Origin: Bacillus sp. Xin1
Lineage (GTDB): Bacteria > Bacillota > Bacilli > Bacillales > Bacillaceae_G
Reading direction: 5' to 3'
Assembly: GCF_013314535.1 (NCBI RefSeq)
Contig: NZ_JABUAE010000004.1
Coordinates: 1 to 64,000 of the forward strand
Length of the DNA: 64,000 nt
Shown here: piece by piece, positions 28,039 to 37,484 of the stretch
How the letters are laid out: every line of letters begins with the position of its first letter
Numbering within the stretch: the stretch's first letter is position 1
Made by a program: the position numbers and the translations under genes
The notes under the pieces: generated by a model
The model's input: the letters and a program-made list of their open reading frames with translations, nothing else
What the model was told of the DNA's origin: nothing
Databases searched by the model: none

Positions 28039-29061
28039 TCATTGCTCTGTCACCGCCCCAGATTCATCTGCTCGGTTATTCGCAGCGTTATGGAAGATGA
28101 TTTTGATGCTTGTCCCTTTACCAACCTCGGAATCCAATTTCACAGAATGACCTAAATAAGAGCAAATCTTGCTTACAATATAAAGCCCCATACCAGTCGA
28201 TTCTCCGAAAGTACGTCCATTTTTCCCTGTGTAAAATGGTTCAAATACTCTTCGAATGTCTTCCTGAGGGATACCAACACCTTCATCACGAATTTCTAAA
28301 ATAATATCTTTTCCGTTTCGGTAAGCAGATAAGAAAACCTTTTTTCCACGCTCACCAGAATAACGAACCGCATTCGTCATTAACTGATAAATAATGAATT
28401 TAAGCCACTTGGCATCAGAGGCAACCATAAGATCAGAATGAACTTCTAGAACAGGGAAGACTCCGTTCCGAATAAAGAGTTCTTTTAAGCCATTAATATT
28501 TTTGGTTACAGCATCTTTCAGTGAAATGGTTTCAACGTGGAAATCTTCATGGAAGTTATTGAGCCGTGCCATATATAATGCCATATCAAGCCCTTGGTTT
28601 AATCTTTCTAGTTCTTTTTTAAATTTAGGAATGAGATGCTCATCTTCCATTTCAAGTACCATAAGCTGCATAACAGAAACGGGTGTTTTCATTTGATGCA
28701 CCCAGTGGTTAATAAACAGTTGATGTTCTTGTTGTTTTACTTCATATGTTTGCAGCTCTTTTTGGAATAGGCGATATTGCGTACGAACAAGCTCGTTTAC
28801 GCCGTGCGGCATAGGAGCGGTTGCTCTTTCAATAAAAGCATCTTCCATTTTTTCTGGTGGCTCACTTAACCTGTGATACATTCTGCGATTACGAACATAA
28901 CGATAAGCAAGGAAGCAAATAAATAAATATAAACTTAATACAATAAAGTAGAACTTGTTGTTTTGGAATCCGTCTACTGCATCATAGAGAATAAAAATGA
29001 TACCGAAGTTTAATGCATATAATAGAAAAAATGCAAAATGATCACGCAAAAATAACTTCAT
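28039..29061 (-). CDS. BceS-like intramembrane-sensing histidine kinase
   Basis: 340 aa. Two N-terminal helices (FAFFLLYALNFGIIFILY and FIVLSLYLFICFLAY) with only a few residues between them, so no extracellular sensor. The H-box is FINHWVHQMKTPVSVMQ, with His near residue 124. The ATPase shows N-box YQLMTNAVRYS, DEGVGIP, FYTGKNG and ESTGMGLYIV. This is typical of kinases that receive the signal from a BceAB transporter. It starts 2 bp past the regulator's stop. Confidence 0.9.
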   Translation of the reverse strand: MKLFLRDHFAFFLLYALNFGIIFILYDAVDGFQNNKFYFIVLSLYLFICFLAYRYVRNRRMYHRLSEPPEKMEDAFIERATAPMPHGVNELVRTQYRLFQKELQTYEVKQQEHQLFINHWVHQMKTPVSVMQLMVLEMEDEHLIPKFKKELERLNQGLDMALYMARLNNFHEDFHVETISLKDAVTKNINGLKELFIRNGVFPVLEVHSDLMVASDAKWLKFIIYQLMTNAVRYSGERGKKVFLSAYRNGKDIILEIRDEGVGIPQEDIRRVFEPFYTGKNGRTFGESTGMGLYIVSKICSYLGHSVKLDSEVGKGTSIKIIFHNAANNRADESGAVTEQ

Positions 29062-29063
29062 GC

Positions 29064-29759
29064 TTATTCACTCCAAGTTGTGTTAAAACGATACCCTAAT
29101 CCACGTACTGTTTCAATGGCATTTTCAATACCAAGTTCATTAAATTTCTTACGAAGACGTGTAATGTTTACGTTTAATGTATTTTCTTCAACGAAGCTTT
29201 CATCATCCCAAAGAGCAGCTAATAAATCTTCACGATTTGCTGTACGAGGGAATTTTGATAACAGCATTTCAGCTAAGATTGCTTCTTTCTTTGTTAGAAG
29301 AACTTGTTCACTTCCAAAATGAATTTCTGGTCGTTCAGGAAATAATTTTAAACCTTCTACTTCAACGATCCGTTCTGAAATATTTGGTGCATAGTCACCG
29401 TAAATACGGCGTAATTGTCCTTTAATTTTCGCCATTACAACATCGTAGTGGAAAGGTTTTGTAATATAATCATCCGCACCGCTCTCAATTGCCATAATTT
29501 GTTCCATTTCACCAGCACGAGCAGAAATGAAAATAATTGGGCAAGTAGATTCATGACGAATTTGACGGCACCAGTAGAAACCATCGAACTTCGGTAAGTT
29601 TACATCTAGAAGCACTAGGTGTGGTTTCACTCTATTAAAAGAATCCATAATATCATCAAAGTTATCCGCAACAACAGCTTCATAACCGTATTTTTGAATA
29701 TGAGATTGCAGTAAAGATGAGATATTTGGATCGTCTTCAACGATTAAAATTTTATACAT
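29064..29759 (-). CDS. BceR-like response regulator (OmpR family)
   Basis: 231 aa. Receiver domain with ILIVEDD, phosphoacceptor LLDVNLPKFDG, and Lys in DDYITKPFH. The C-terminal winged helix has LTKKEAILAEMLL and NTLNVNITRLRKKF, ending VRGLGYRFNTTW. It is first in the five-gene module and presumably activates the two-permease transporter operon. It, or a paralogue elsewhere, could also bind the TTACA-N4-TGTAA sites described at 34.4-54.3 kb. Confidence 0.9.
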   Translation of the reverse strand: MYKILIVEDDPNISSLLQSHIQKYGYEAVVADNFDDIMDSFNRVKPHLVLLDVNLPKFDGFYWCRQIRHESTCPIIFISARAGEMEQIMAIESGADDYITKPFHYDVVMAKIKGQLRRIYGDYAPNISERIVEVEGLKLFPERPEIHFGSEQVLLTKKEAILAEMLLSKFPRTANREDLLAALWDDESFVEENTLNVNITRLRKKFNELGIENAIETVRGLGYRFNTTWSE

Positions 29760-29965
29760 ATGTATATTCCTCCTAAAAACAATTGTAGCTATAGTGTACC
29801 ATTTGTTTCGTGTCTTTTCATTAGCTTGAAACGAGTGTTAGTAAACAGTATAGGTCAAAAGTGGAAAAAGTAAAAAGGTCTTTGGATAGAATTGACAATT
29901 CATAGTTTTTATTTTAACATTTAGATAAATATATAAATGTCTAATTAGCGAAAGGAAGAAAGGTA

Positions 29966-30238
29966 TTGAACCAAGCATTTAAAGCATTAGCAGATCCAAC
30001 CAGACGAAAAATTTTAGACTTATTAAAAGAAGGAGATTTAACAGCTGGTGAAATTGCTGAACATTTCAATATGACAAAGCCGAGTATTTCACATCATTTA
30101 AATGCGCTCAAAAACGCTGAACTCATTCAAGATGAAAAAAGAGGACAATTCGTTGTGTACTCTTTGAACACAACCGTTTTTCAAGATTTATTAACATGGG
30201 TGTTTACGTTTACGAATAAAGGGGGAGAGGGGAAATGA
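29966..30238 (+). CDS. ArsR-family regulator, SdpR-like
   Basis: 90 aa winged-helix repressor with FKALADPTRRKILDLLKEG and DLTAGEIAEHFNMTKPSIS, HLNALKNAELIQDEKRGQ. No metal-binding Cys pair is seen, which fits SdpR rather than metal sensors. The start is TTG at 29966 with GAAAGG upstream. It overlaps the SdpI-like gene by 4 bp. In B. subtilis the SdpR/SdpI pair is autorepressed and induced by the SdpC toxin. Confidence 0.85.
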   Translation: MNQAFKALADPTRRKILDLLKEGDLTAGEIAEHFNMTKPSISHHLNALKNAELIQDEKRGQFVVYSLNTTVFQDLLTWVFTFTNKGGEGK

Positions 30239-30870
30239 GGAAGCATCTTTTTGCAATTATATTAATTTTGACAACATGCCTAGCATGGGCATTTGCATGG
30301 CCACATTTACCAGATACAATTGCAACACACTTTAGCGGCGGTAAGGCTGATGGATTTTCATCGAAAGTAACGGGCATGATGGTTATGGTTGGTATCATGA
30401 TAGGTTGTTATATATTTTTAAATCTTTTAGTGAAAATCGATCCAAAGAAAGAAAACTATAGTAAATTTCCGAAAGCTTTAACGATGATAAACAATGGATT
30501 ACTAGTTGTTTTATTTATAGGAAACATAGATATTATCACAAATGGATTAGGATACAATTTATTTATTAATCGAGTCCCGGAATTAATTGTCGGTATTTTA
30601 TTTTTAATTATCGGTAACTATTTACCACAATGCAAACCAAATTTCTTTGTGGGTATGCGTAACCCATGGACGTTAAGCAGTGAAGAAGTATGGCGAAAGA
30701 CACACCGCTTTAGCGGAAAAGTGTTTGTAGCTTTGGGACTTTTTATGATTGTAAGTATTGTTGTGCCGGCTAACTTGAGATCTTACATGATGCTTGCGAT
30801 GATATTAATTGCTGTGTTGCTGACGAATGGATATTCTTATGTTTTATATAAAAAGGAAATGCAATCGTAA
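30235..30870 (+). CDS. SdpI-like immunity membrane protein
   Basis: 211 aa, with six likely membrane segments. The DUF1648-type start HLPDTIATHFSGGKADGFSS and the SdpI-family end VGMRNPWTLSSEEVWRKTHR and FSGKVF are both present, and together define SdpI immunity and signalling proteins. It would protect from an SdpC-like killing factor and sequester the SdpR-like repressor. No sdpABC toxin genes are nearby, so it may be an orphan immunity pair. Confidence 0.87.
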   Translation: MRKHLFAIILILTTCLAWAFAWPHLPDTIATHFSGGKADGFSSKVTGMMVMVGIMIGCYIFLNLLVKIDPKKENYSKFPKALTMINNGLLVVLFIGNIDIITNGLGYNLFINRVPELIVGILFLIIGNYLPQCKPNFFVGMRNPWTLSSEEVWRKTHRFSGKVFVALGLFMIVSIVVPANLRSYMMLAMILIAVLLTNGYSYVLYKKEMQS

Positions 30871-30904
30871 ATAGCAGGTGATAGTCTTTAAAGCAGTTTG
30901 TAAG

Positions 30905-30946
30905 AAATTATACGCAGTAGGGATGCAGTCTTACTGCATATAATTT
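30905..30946 (+). terminator. Probable terminator after the sdpRI-like pair
   Basis: AAATTATACGCAGTA and TACTGCATATAATTT pair with one or two mismatches around a 12-nt loop, 35 bp past the SdpI-like stop. Confidence 0.5.
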
Positions 30947-31081
30947 TGAATATAAGTTCTTAATATTCCAAAAACAATTGCGTTTGATTATAAATAGGGA
31001 TGTTAGAGGAATGAAGCACAGGAAAAGGCTAAATATGTTGAGTCGATTCTATAAGAGTGAAGAGCGTTTGGGGGAGAGAGT

Positions 31082-31798
31082 ATGTTAGAAATCATAAATT
31101 TTAGTAAGACATACAAAGGTGGTAGAAAAGCAGTAGATAAATTGAATCTGATTGTTCAAGCAGGAGATATTTTTGGGTTTATCGGACATAACGGTGCTGG
31201 AAAAAGTACGACGATTAAGTCACTAGTAGGCGTGATAGATTTCGAGGAGGGGGAAATTTTTGTTGATGGACATTCAGTAAAAAAAGATCCGATTGCATGT
31301 AAGAAAGTCATGGCATATATTCCTGATAATCCGGATTTATATGAACAATTAACAGGGATTCAATATTTGAATTTTGTTGCGGATATTTTTGGAGTGCCTG
31401 CAATAGAAAGAGAAGAGCGGATCCGAAAGTATGGAGATGCTTTTGAGATTACGCCATATTTGGGAGATTTAATATCTTCCTACTCACACGGTATGAAACA
31501 AAAAGTAGCAATCATATCGGCAGTTGTGCATCGGCCAAAATTATTAGTTTTGGATGAACCTTTTGTCGGATTAGATCCCAAAGCTGCCGTTGTATTGAAA
31601 ACGATTATGAAGGAACTTTGCGAATCAGGCAGTGCGATTTTCTTTTCTACCCATGTATTAGATGTGGCAGAAAAGTTATGCAATAAGATAGCGATGATTA
31701 ATAAAGGAAAACTAGCAATTTCAGGGGAAGTAAAGTCTTTAATAAAGGAACATTCATTAGAAGAGCTCTTTATGAAGGTGCTTGCTGATGAAGAATAA
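31082..31798 (+). CDS. ABC transporter ATP-binding protein (ABC-2 type)
   Basis: 238 aa. Walker A GHNGAGKSTTIKSL, signature YSHGMKQKV (non-consensus SHG rather than SGG), Walker B LLVLDEPFVGLDPKA and the switch FFSTHVLD. The 'GFIGHNGAGKS' form groups it with CcmA/BcrA-like export ATPases. GGGGGAG precedes the ATG. It overlaps the permease gene by 11 bp. The exported compound is unknown. Confidence 0.88.
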   Translation: MLEIINFSKTYKGGRKAVDKLNLIVQAGDIFGFIGHNGAGKSTTIKSLVGVIDFEEGEIFVDGHSVKKDPIACKKVMAYIPDNPDLYEQLTGIQYLNFVADIFGVPAIEREERIRKYGDAFEITPYLGDLISSYSHGMKQKVAIISAVVHRPKLLVLDEPFVGLDPKAAVVLKTIMKELCESGSAIFFSTHVLDVAEKLCNKIAMINKGKLAISGEVKSLIKEHSLEELFMKVLADEE

Positions 31799-33362
31799 TA
31801 CGCTAGCTCTTTTAAAAATTCGTCTCATAACACAGCTTGGTCTCAATACTTTTAAGTATGAAAAAGATAAGAAAAAGAAGCAGAATAAAATTTTAATTTC
31901 AGTATCAATTGCCTTAGTGGCTGTTATGTTGATGTTGTATTGTGGAAGTTCGGCATATGGATTGATAAAACTTGGGATAGGTGAAGTCATTCCTGTTTAT
32001 GCCTTTGTTATTAGCAGTGTATTAGTTTTATTTTTCACTATGTTTAAGGCGAATGGTGAAATTTTTGCCTTTAAGGATTATGATTTTGTCATGTCTTTAC
32101 CGATTTCTGTAAGTGCGATTATTGCTAGTAGATTTTTGTATTTATACGTATTAAATACGGTCTTTTCAATGATCATTATGCTGCCGATGGGCGTTGTTTA
32201 TTGTATATATGAGAAGCCATCGGCGTCTTTCTATTTAATGTGGATCATAACTCTGTTTACAGTCTCTTTAATTCCAACAACAATTGCGGCAGTTTTTGGA
32301 GCATGTATTACGGCAATCGCCTCTAAATTTAGACATGCAAATAAAGTCACTACCATTTTGAGTTTTATCGCAATTATTATATTTGGCTTTTTTATGTTCA
32401 AACAGGGAAATACGAAATATAGTTTTACAGATTTAGAAGGGATTGGTGCAACTGTTTCAGAGGGATTAGCTAAGGTGTATCCATTAGCTAACATTTTTCA
32501 AAGAGCAATTGTCGATGCTAATATGGGAGCTTTTATCTTTTTTGTTGGCATATCAGTTATTTGGTATTATCTTTTTGTAAAAATACTCGCTCTTAAATAT
32601 AAGCAAATCAATACAGGTATTTCTACGTACCATATGCTTTCAAATTACAAGATTGATAGTATGAAGAAAGAAAAAGTATTGATTGCATTATATAAAAAAG
32701 AACGAAAGCGCTTCTTTTCTTCTACAGTATATGTGATAAATATCGGTATGGGAGTTGTCATGGCAGTCATCTTCTCACTTGCAGTGGTTGTAGTAGGACC
32801 AAGCAAATTAATCGGGTATCCTGGAATCGAAACAATTTTACAAAAGGTTGCGCCATTTGTTATTTCAGCAATGATTTCGTTGACGTGTACAACATGCGTG
32901 TCATTGTCATTAGAGGGGAAAAACGTATGGATTATCAAATCATTACCTCTTACACCTAAGATAATTTATGACAGTAAGATTCTCATGAACCTTTCACTGA
33001 GTATACCTACATCAATTATTAGCGCCATTCTTATGATAATCGGTTTAAAGCCGGATATTTGGACTGCTATTTTACTCATAATTACTCCAATTGCCTATTC
33101 ATTCTTTTCAGCTGTATGGGGAATTTTTATAAATAATCGATTTGGTTACTATGATTGGGTGTCAGAAACGCAAGTAGTGAAACAGAGCATGGGAGCTTTT
33201 CTGGGTATGTTTGGAGGCATGATTATGGCTGTCATACCCGCCTTGCTAGTAGGTACCGCTGTGATATCAAACTATAGGTTGTTTACTTTTGCAGTAGTTG
33301 TAATGATTTCGATTGTGACTGCAGTACTGTATAACAATGAATCTAAAAGAAGTATAAAGTGA
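31788..33362 (+). CDS. ABC-2-like transporter permease
   Basis: 524 aa with about twelve membrane segments and no large soluble domain. It starts with a cytoplasmic N-terminus (NTLALLKIRLITQLGLNTFK) rich in KDKKKKQ before the first helix. The mid-protein loop has HMLSNYKIDSMKKEKVL and YKKERKRFFSS, and a later LEGKNVWIIKSLPLTPK element typical of large Gram-positive ABC-2 exporters (YhaP/EcsB-like size class). The start at 31788 uses AAGGTG within the ATPase gene. A terminator follows. Confidence 0.8.
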   Translation: MKNNTLALLKIRLITQLGLNTFKYEKDKKKKQNKILISVSIALVAVMLMLYCGSSAYGLIKLGIGEVIPVYAFVISSVLVLFFTMFKANGEIFAFKDYDFVMSLPISVSAIIASRFLYLYVLNTVFSMIIMLPMGVVYCIYEKPSASFYLMWIITLFTVSLIPTTIAAVFGACITAIASKFRHANKVTTILSFIAIIIFGFFMFKQGNTKYSFTDLEGIGATVSEGLAKVYPLANIFQRAIVDANMGAFIFFVGISVIWYYLFVKILALKYKQINTGISTYHMLSNYKIDSMKKEKVLIALYKKERKRFFSSTVYVINIGMGVVMAVIFSLAVVVVGPSKLIGYPGIETILQKVAPFVISAMISLTCTTCVSLSLEGKNVWIIKSLPLTPKIIYDSKILMNLSLSIPTSIISAILMIIGLKPDIWTAILLIITPIAYSFFSAVWGIFINNRFGYYDWVSETQVVKQSMGAFLGMFGGMIMAVIPALLVGTAVISNYRLFTFAVVVMISIVTAVLYNNESKRSIK

Positions 33363-33378
33363 AACATTAGTCTAAAAA

Positions 33379-33426
33379 AAGCTGTCTCCAAAAGGGAGTT
33401 CAAAACGACCTTTTGGGATAGCTTCT
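33379..33426 (+). terminator. Terminator between ABC permease and AraC gene
   Basis: AAGCTGTCTCCAAAAGG pairs with CCTTTTGGGATAGCTT and is followed by CTTTTATT. It lies between convergent genes and could act both ways. Confidence 0.75.
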
Positions 33427-33447
33427 TTTATTAATCCTATGCGTGAT

Positions 33448-34320
33448 TTACTTTTTCAAAACGGGAATCCATATTTCGCTCTTAAAAGTTGGCGAAGTTA
33501 CATCTTTATTTTCATTCCAGAGAATTTCGGGCCCTTCCAGTTGTTCATAGTTTGAAGATGGAAACCACTCAGAATAAATGCGTCCCCATACATTTTGTAA
33601 TGTTTCAGGAAATGGTCCGATTGCTTCGAATACGGCCCATGTTGAAGCAGGGACTTCAAGTAGTTGGAACTGGTCTTGGCAATCCTTTGTTGTTGCTACA
33701 CCAATATAGTGGTCCAACTCTCCTTTTTCCTCCATTCTCCCTTCAGAAAAATTGGTAGAAGCGCTAATGAGTCCAGTAGGTTCAACATTCGAAAGCGTCT
33801 TTAATGCGTGGATTGCTTGACTGTCTAAACTTTTCCACATAGAAGCAATTTCTTGGTTTACCCCGCTGAAAATAATCGGTACTCGTTTTTTTATACCAAC
33901 GATGCGAAATGCTTCTTTTTCTTCGATTCTATAGTTCATTTCATGTCCTCCTTTAATAGATAACTGGAAGGTCATTCGTGAGTAGGCTTTAAGAGAACCG
34001 CCACTATTTCTAGCCTCTGACGGCGTTATACCATGCAGGTTTTGAAATGCTCGTGAAAAAGAATCTGGTGAGTTGTATCCATATTTCATAGCGATATCAA
34101 TGACTTTTACATTACTATCTTTTAGTTCGAATGCCGCAAGAGTAAGACGTCTACAGCGAATATATTCTGAAAGTGAAATGCCTGCAAGGAAGGAAAACAT
34201 CCTTTTAAAATGATATTCAGAGCAGAAAGCTAGCTTTGCCACTTCTTTAAAGTCAATGCTATTCGCAAGATTATCTTCAATATACTGTATTGCTGCATTC
34301 ATGTTTTTAAGCGAATTCAT
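33448..34320 (-). CDS. AraC-type regulator with GyrI-like effector domain
   Basis: 290 aa. N-terminal double helix-turn-helix: [19 protein letters not shown] and [20 protein letters not shown], then HGITPSEAR. From about residue 128 a GyrI-like/SOUL-type ligand domain follows: [19 protein letters not shown]..., [32 protein letters not shown], and the ending IWIPVLKK. Such Rob/BltR-like proteins sense small hydrophobic cations and drugs. It faces away from the bceAB-like genes at 34626. GGAGG precedes the ATG. Confidence 0.88.
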   Translation of the reverse strand: MNSLKNMNAAIQYIEDNLANSIDFKEVAKLAFCSEYHFKRMFSFLAGISLSEYIRCRRLTLAAFELKDSNVKVIDIAMKYGYNSPDSFSRAFQNLHGITPSEARNSGGSLKAYSRMTFQLSIKGGHEMNYRIEEKEAFRIVGIKKRVPIIFSGVNQEIASMWKSLDSQAIHALKTLSNVEPTGLISASTNFSEGRMEEKGELDHYIGVATTKDCQDQFQLLEVPASTWAVFEAIGPFPETLQNVWGRIYSEWFPSSNYEQLEGPEILWNENKDVTSPTFKSEIWIPVLKK

Positions 34321-34409
34321 GATATGACCTCCTTATGTAAATAGAATAGCAGGAATGAAATAACCTCATCCGACATTTCGTGCACAATTATGTAGGGCAG
34401 TTTTTTACC

Positions 34410-34473
34410 TTACAGAAATGTAATGTTTCTGTAAGGAGAATGAATGGCTGGCTCTTTGGCCCAATGTTATAGT
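34410..34473 (+). promoter_or_regulatory. BceR-like promoter, upstream member of tandem pair
   Basis: TTACAGAAATGTAA dyad (34410-34423), TGTAAG at 34430-34435 and TATAGT at 34468-34473, i.e. -10 box 58 bp from the dyad start. The usual TCGATAGT is replaced by TGAATGGC. Upstream of the ABC transporter at 34626. Confidence 0.7.
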
Positions 34474-34526
34474 AGCAAAGTAGTTATTTCATAAAGTTAA
34501 ATTTCGTTTTCTTCTGCTAAGTAGCC

Positions 34527-34590
34527 TTACATAACTGTCATGTTTGTGTAAGAAACATCGATAGTGGCAAGAGTAGAAGTTAGATATAGT
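34527..34590 (+). promoter_or_regulatory. BceR-like promoter, downstream member of tandem pair
   Basis: TTACATAACTGTCA (34527-34540; one mismatch in the dyad), TGTAAG (34547-34552), TCGATAGT (34558-34565) and TATAGT (34585-34590). Same internal spacing as the other copies. Start codon of the ATPase is 36 bp on. Confidence 0.75.
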
Positions 34591-34625
34591 GAAAATAGAG
34601 AATAGAAGAAGAGAGGGATATAGAG

Positions 34626-35396
34626 ATGAAAACGGTATTAGAAGCGAAAAATATTAAAAAAGTATATGATACAGGTGGAAATAAATTTGAAGCGTTAAAA
34701 GGAATTAACTTACAAGTTCAAGAAGGCGAGTTCGTTGGAATTATGGGACCTTCTGGGTCTGGTAAAACGACTCTTTTAAATGTTCTTTCTACAATTGATA
34801 ACGCGACGAACGGTGAAATTTTAATTGATGGAAAAGACATTGTGAAAATGAATGATGACAAATTGGCATTGTTCCGCCGTGATCATTTAGGTTTCATTTT
34901 CCAAGATTATAATTTATTAGATACGCTAACGGTGAAAGAGAATATTGCTCTGCCACTTGCGTTATCCAAAGTGAAAGCAAATGAAATTGATCGCCGCGTT
35001 CTTGAGATTGCGAAGAAGTTTGGCATTGATCACATTTTAAGTCAATTCCCATACCAAGTATCTGGCGGACAGAAGCAGCGCTGCGCAGCATCACGTGCAA
35101 TCGTTACAAATCCAAGTATGATTTTTGGGGACGAGCCAACAGGAGCGCTTGATTCTAAATCAGCAACAGACTTATTAGAAAGTATGAAGTCATTAAATGA
35201 ATATGATAATTCAACCATTTTAATGGTAACGCATGATGCGTTTGCGGCAAGTTATTGTAAACGAGCTATCTTCATTAAAGATGGCGAGTTATATAAAGAA
35301 TTGCACCGCGGGGAGTTAACTCGTAAACAATTCTTCCAACAAGTAGTAGATGTAATGTCCGCAATTTCTGGAGGCATGGCCCATGACATTATCTAG
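34626..35396 (+). CDS. BceA-like ABC transporter ATPase
   Basis: 256 aa. Walker A GPSGSGKTT, Q-loop FIFQDYNLL, signature VSGGQKQR, Walker B IFGDEPTGALDSKSA and switch MVTHDAFAAS. It belongs to the BceA group that powers detoxification of lipid II-cycle antibiotics. It overlaps the permease gene by 14 bp. Unlike the 23-30 kb module, no two-component genes are attached. Two BceR-like promoters sit directly upstream, so a regulator encoded elsewhere must act here. Confidence 0.9.
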   Translation: MKTVLEAKNIKKVYDTGGNKFEALKGINLQVQEGEFVGIMGPSGSGKTTLLNVLSTIDNATNGEILIDGKDIVKMNDDKLALFRRDHLGFIFQDYNLLDTLTVKENIALPLALSKVKANEIDRRVLEIAKKFGIDHILSQFPYQVSGGQKQRCAASRAIVTNPSMIFGDEPTGALDSKSATDLLESMKSLNEYDNSTILMVTHDAFAASYCKRAIFIKDGELYKELHRGELTRKQFFQQVVDVMSAISGGMAHDII

Positions 35397-37332
35397 CATT
35401 GCCCTCCGCAACATACAGCGGAACTTTAAAGATTACTTTTTATATTTTGCATCGATGATCTTTAGTATCGTCATTTATTTTACATTTAAGGCACTTCAGT
35501 ACAATTCACAAATGGAAAAAGCAGCGGAAGGCTCTAAGAAAATTAGCGGGGCATTCCAAGTTTCCAGCGTGATGCTGATTATTTTCGTAGCAGTATTTAT
35601 TATATACTCTAACGGATTCTTTACACGAAAACGCAAAAAAGAAGTTGGATTATATTCACTGCTAGGAATTCGAAAAAAACAAATTGGTAAAATGTTATTT
35701 TATGAAAACATGCTAATGGGATTAATGTCATTAGTAATTGGAATTGCGATTGGTAGTGTACTTTCAAAATTATTCCTTGAATTGTTAGTAAGTATGATGG
35801 GATTAAACCTAAATGTGCATTTTGAAGTACCGGTGGCAGCAATTATTGATACAGCTATTATCTTTTTCGGCATTATCCTTTACACATCACTACAAGGGTA
35901 TCGTCTAATCTATCGCTTTAAGTTAATTGAACTGTTCCGTGCAGAGCGTGAAGGAGAGGCAATGCCAAAAGGATCGATGATTATGGCATTACTGTCAGTC
36001 TTCTTAATCGGTTCGGGATATTTCTTATCGCTGATGTTTATGAAGGCTGCAAAATATGCTGACTTTATGATGGTTGCATTTTATATTTTACTTGCAACGG
36101 TACTTGGTACGTATTTACTATTTATGTTCTTTACAGTATTTGTATTAAAAAGAGCAAGACATAAGAAGTCATCCTTCTATAACGGTATGAATATGGTAAC
36201 AACGTCACAGTTATTATATCGTATTAAAGGAAATGCAAAGTCTCTTGCGACAATTGCGATATTAAGTGCGGTAACATTAACGGCAGTTGGTACTTCTGTT
36301 ACGATGTATTACAACACATTTAAGCAAGCGAAGAATGTTTCACCATATAGCTATTCATACGTGAAACAAGATGCAGCGTTAGATCATAAAGTAAATGCAA
36401 TTCTTGATGCAGAAAAGAAAAATCATCCAGTTACAGAGCAATCTGAAATTGAGATGGTTCCTGTGAAAGGAAAGTTTGAAGGTAAAAGAGCGGATCAGGT
36501 TATGAATACACATTATCTTGTTACAGAACAATACCAGCTTATTTCTCAATCGACATTTAATAGAATTGCGAAAAAAATGGATGCAGATGCTGTGAATTTA
36601 GCTGCCAATGAAGCATTTATATATGATAGTCTATATGTTGAAGGGCTTGATTTCGGTCCTGAATATAAAGGGAATAAGGCTGTATTCCCTATTGGAAATG
36701 AAACACAAAAGCTTACAATTAAAGATGTAGATAATCGCAATATCACGAATTTAAGTGAATTATTTGTGATTGTTCCAGATCAAGTATATGAACAAGCGAA
36801 AAAAGTATCTGGAACACGTGTTGTAAACAATATTGATATAAAAGATGAAAGAAATAGTAAGGCACTAACAGAAAAATTAGCGAAAGCTATCCCAGCAGGA
36901 AAATCTGAAATTGAAGCATCATTTAGAGACTTCTACACTGGTTTCCAAGCAGGTCTTGAAGCGACGGGATTAATGATGTTTATCGGATTATTCCTAGGTT
37001 TAGTGTTCTTGCTTGCAACAGGTTCTATCATTTACTTCAAACAGTTAACAGAAGCGAGTGCGGACCGTGATCGTTACGTTGTCCTTCGTAAAGTTGGTGT
37101 AACAAAGCAAGAAATGAAAACGGCAATTGCAAAACAAGTAAGCTTTATCTTTGCGATTCCATTAGTAGTTGGAATTCTACACAGCTTATTTGCATTAAAA
37201 GGTTTATCAAATATATTGCCATATGAAATATTGATTCCGTTATTAATGAGCATTGGTATATATAGCGTGATTTATATTGGGTATTACTTCTTAACAGTTC
37301 GTTCTTATTATAAGATTGTGAGCGCGAAGTAA
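35383..37332 (+). CDS. BceB-like ABC transporter permease
   Basis: 649 aa FtsX-family permease. MTLSSIALRNIQRNFKDYFL at the start, FFTRKRKKEVGLYSLLGIRK after helix 2, about ten helices, and a ~200-residue extracellular domain (roughly 310-520) with the closing block YFKQLTEASADRDRYVVLRK and GVTKQEM. Length and layout match BceB/VraG. It is the partner of the ATPase at 34626. GGAGG in the ATPase end serves as its ribosome site. Confidence 0.9.
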   Translation: MTLSSIALRNIQRNFKDYFLYFASMIFSIVIYFTFKALQYNSQMEKAAEGSKKISGAFQVSSVMLIIFVAVFIIYSNGFFTRKRKKEVGLYSLLGIRKKQIGKMLFYENMLMGLMSLVIGIAIGSVLSKLFLELLVSMMGLNLNVHFEVPVAAIIDTAIIFFGIILYTSLQGYRLIYRFKLIELFRAEREGEAMPKGSMIMALLSVFLIGSGYFLSLMFMKAAKYADFMMVAFYILLATVLGTYLLFMFFTVFVLKRARHKKSSFYNGMNMVTTSQLLYRIKGNAKSLATIAILSAVTLTAVGTSVTMYYNTFKQAKNVSPYSYSYVKQDAALDHKVNAILDAEKKNHPVTEQSEIEMVPVKGKFEGKRADQVMNTHYLVTEQYQLISQSTFNRIAKKMDADAVNLAANEAFIYDSLYVEGLDFGPEYKGNKAVFPIGNETQKLTIKDVDNRNITNLSELFVIVPDQVYEQAKKVSGTRVVNNIDIKDERNSKALTEKLAKAIPAGKSEIEASFRDFYTGFQAGLEATGLMMFIGLFLGLVFLLATGSIIYFKQLTEASADRDRYVVLRKVGVTKQEMKTAIAKQVSFIFAIPLVVGILHSLFALKGLSNILPYEILIPLLMSIGIYSVIYIGYYFLTVRSYYKIVSAK

Positions 37333-37385
37333 TAAAGGAAGCAGCTATCGCTAAATAGGCGGTAGCTGTTTTTTATACAAAAATC

Positions 37386-37449
37386 TTACAAAAGTGTAAT
37401 GTTAATGTAAGAGAAGTCGATAGTCCTCCTAACAGGAAATCGTTATAGT
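37386..37449 (+). promoter_or_regulatory. BceR-like promoter of the traX-like gene
   Basis: TTACAAAAGTGTAA (37386-37399), TGTAAG (37406-37411), TCGATAGT (37417-37424), TATAGT (37444-37449). Same spacing as the sites at 34.5 kb. Confidence 0.8.
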
Positions 37450-37484
37450 AAGAAAGTATTTAAAAAAGGAGGACTACTATTTTT

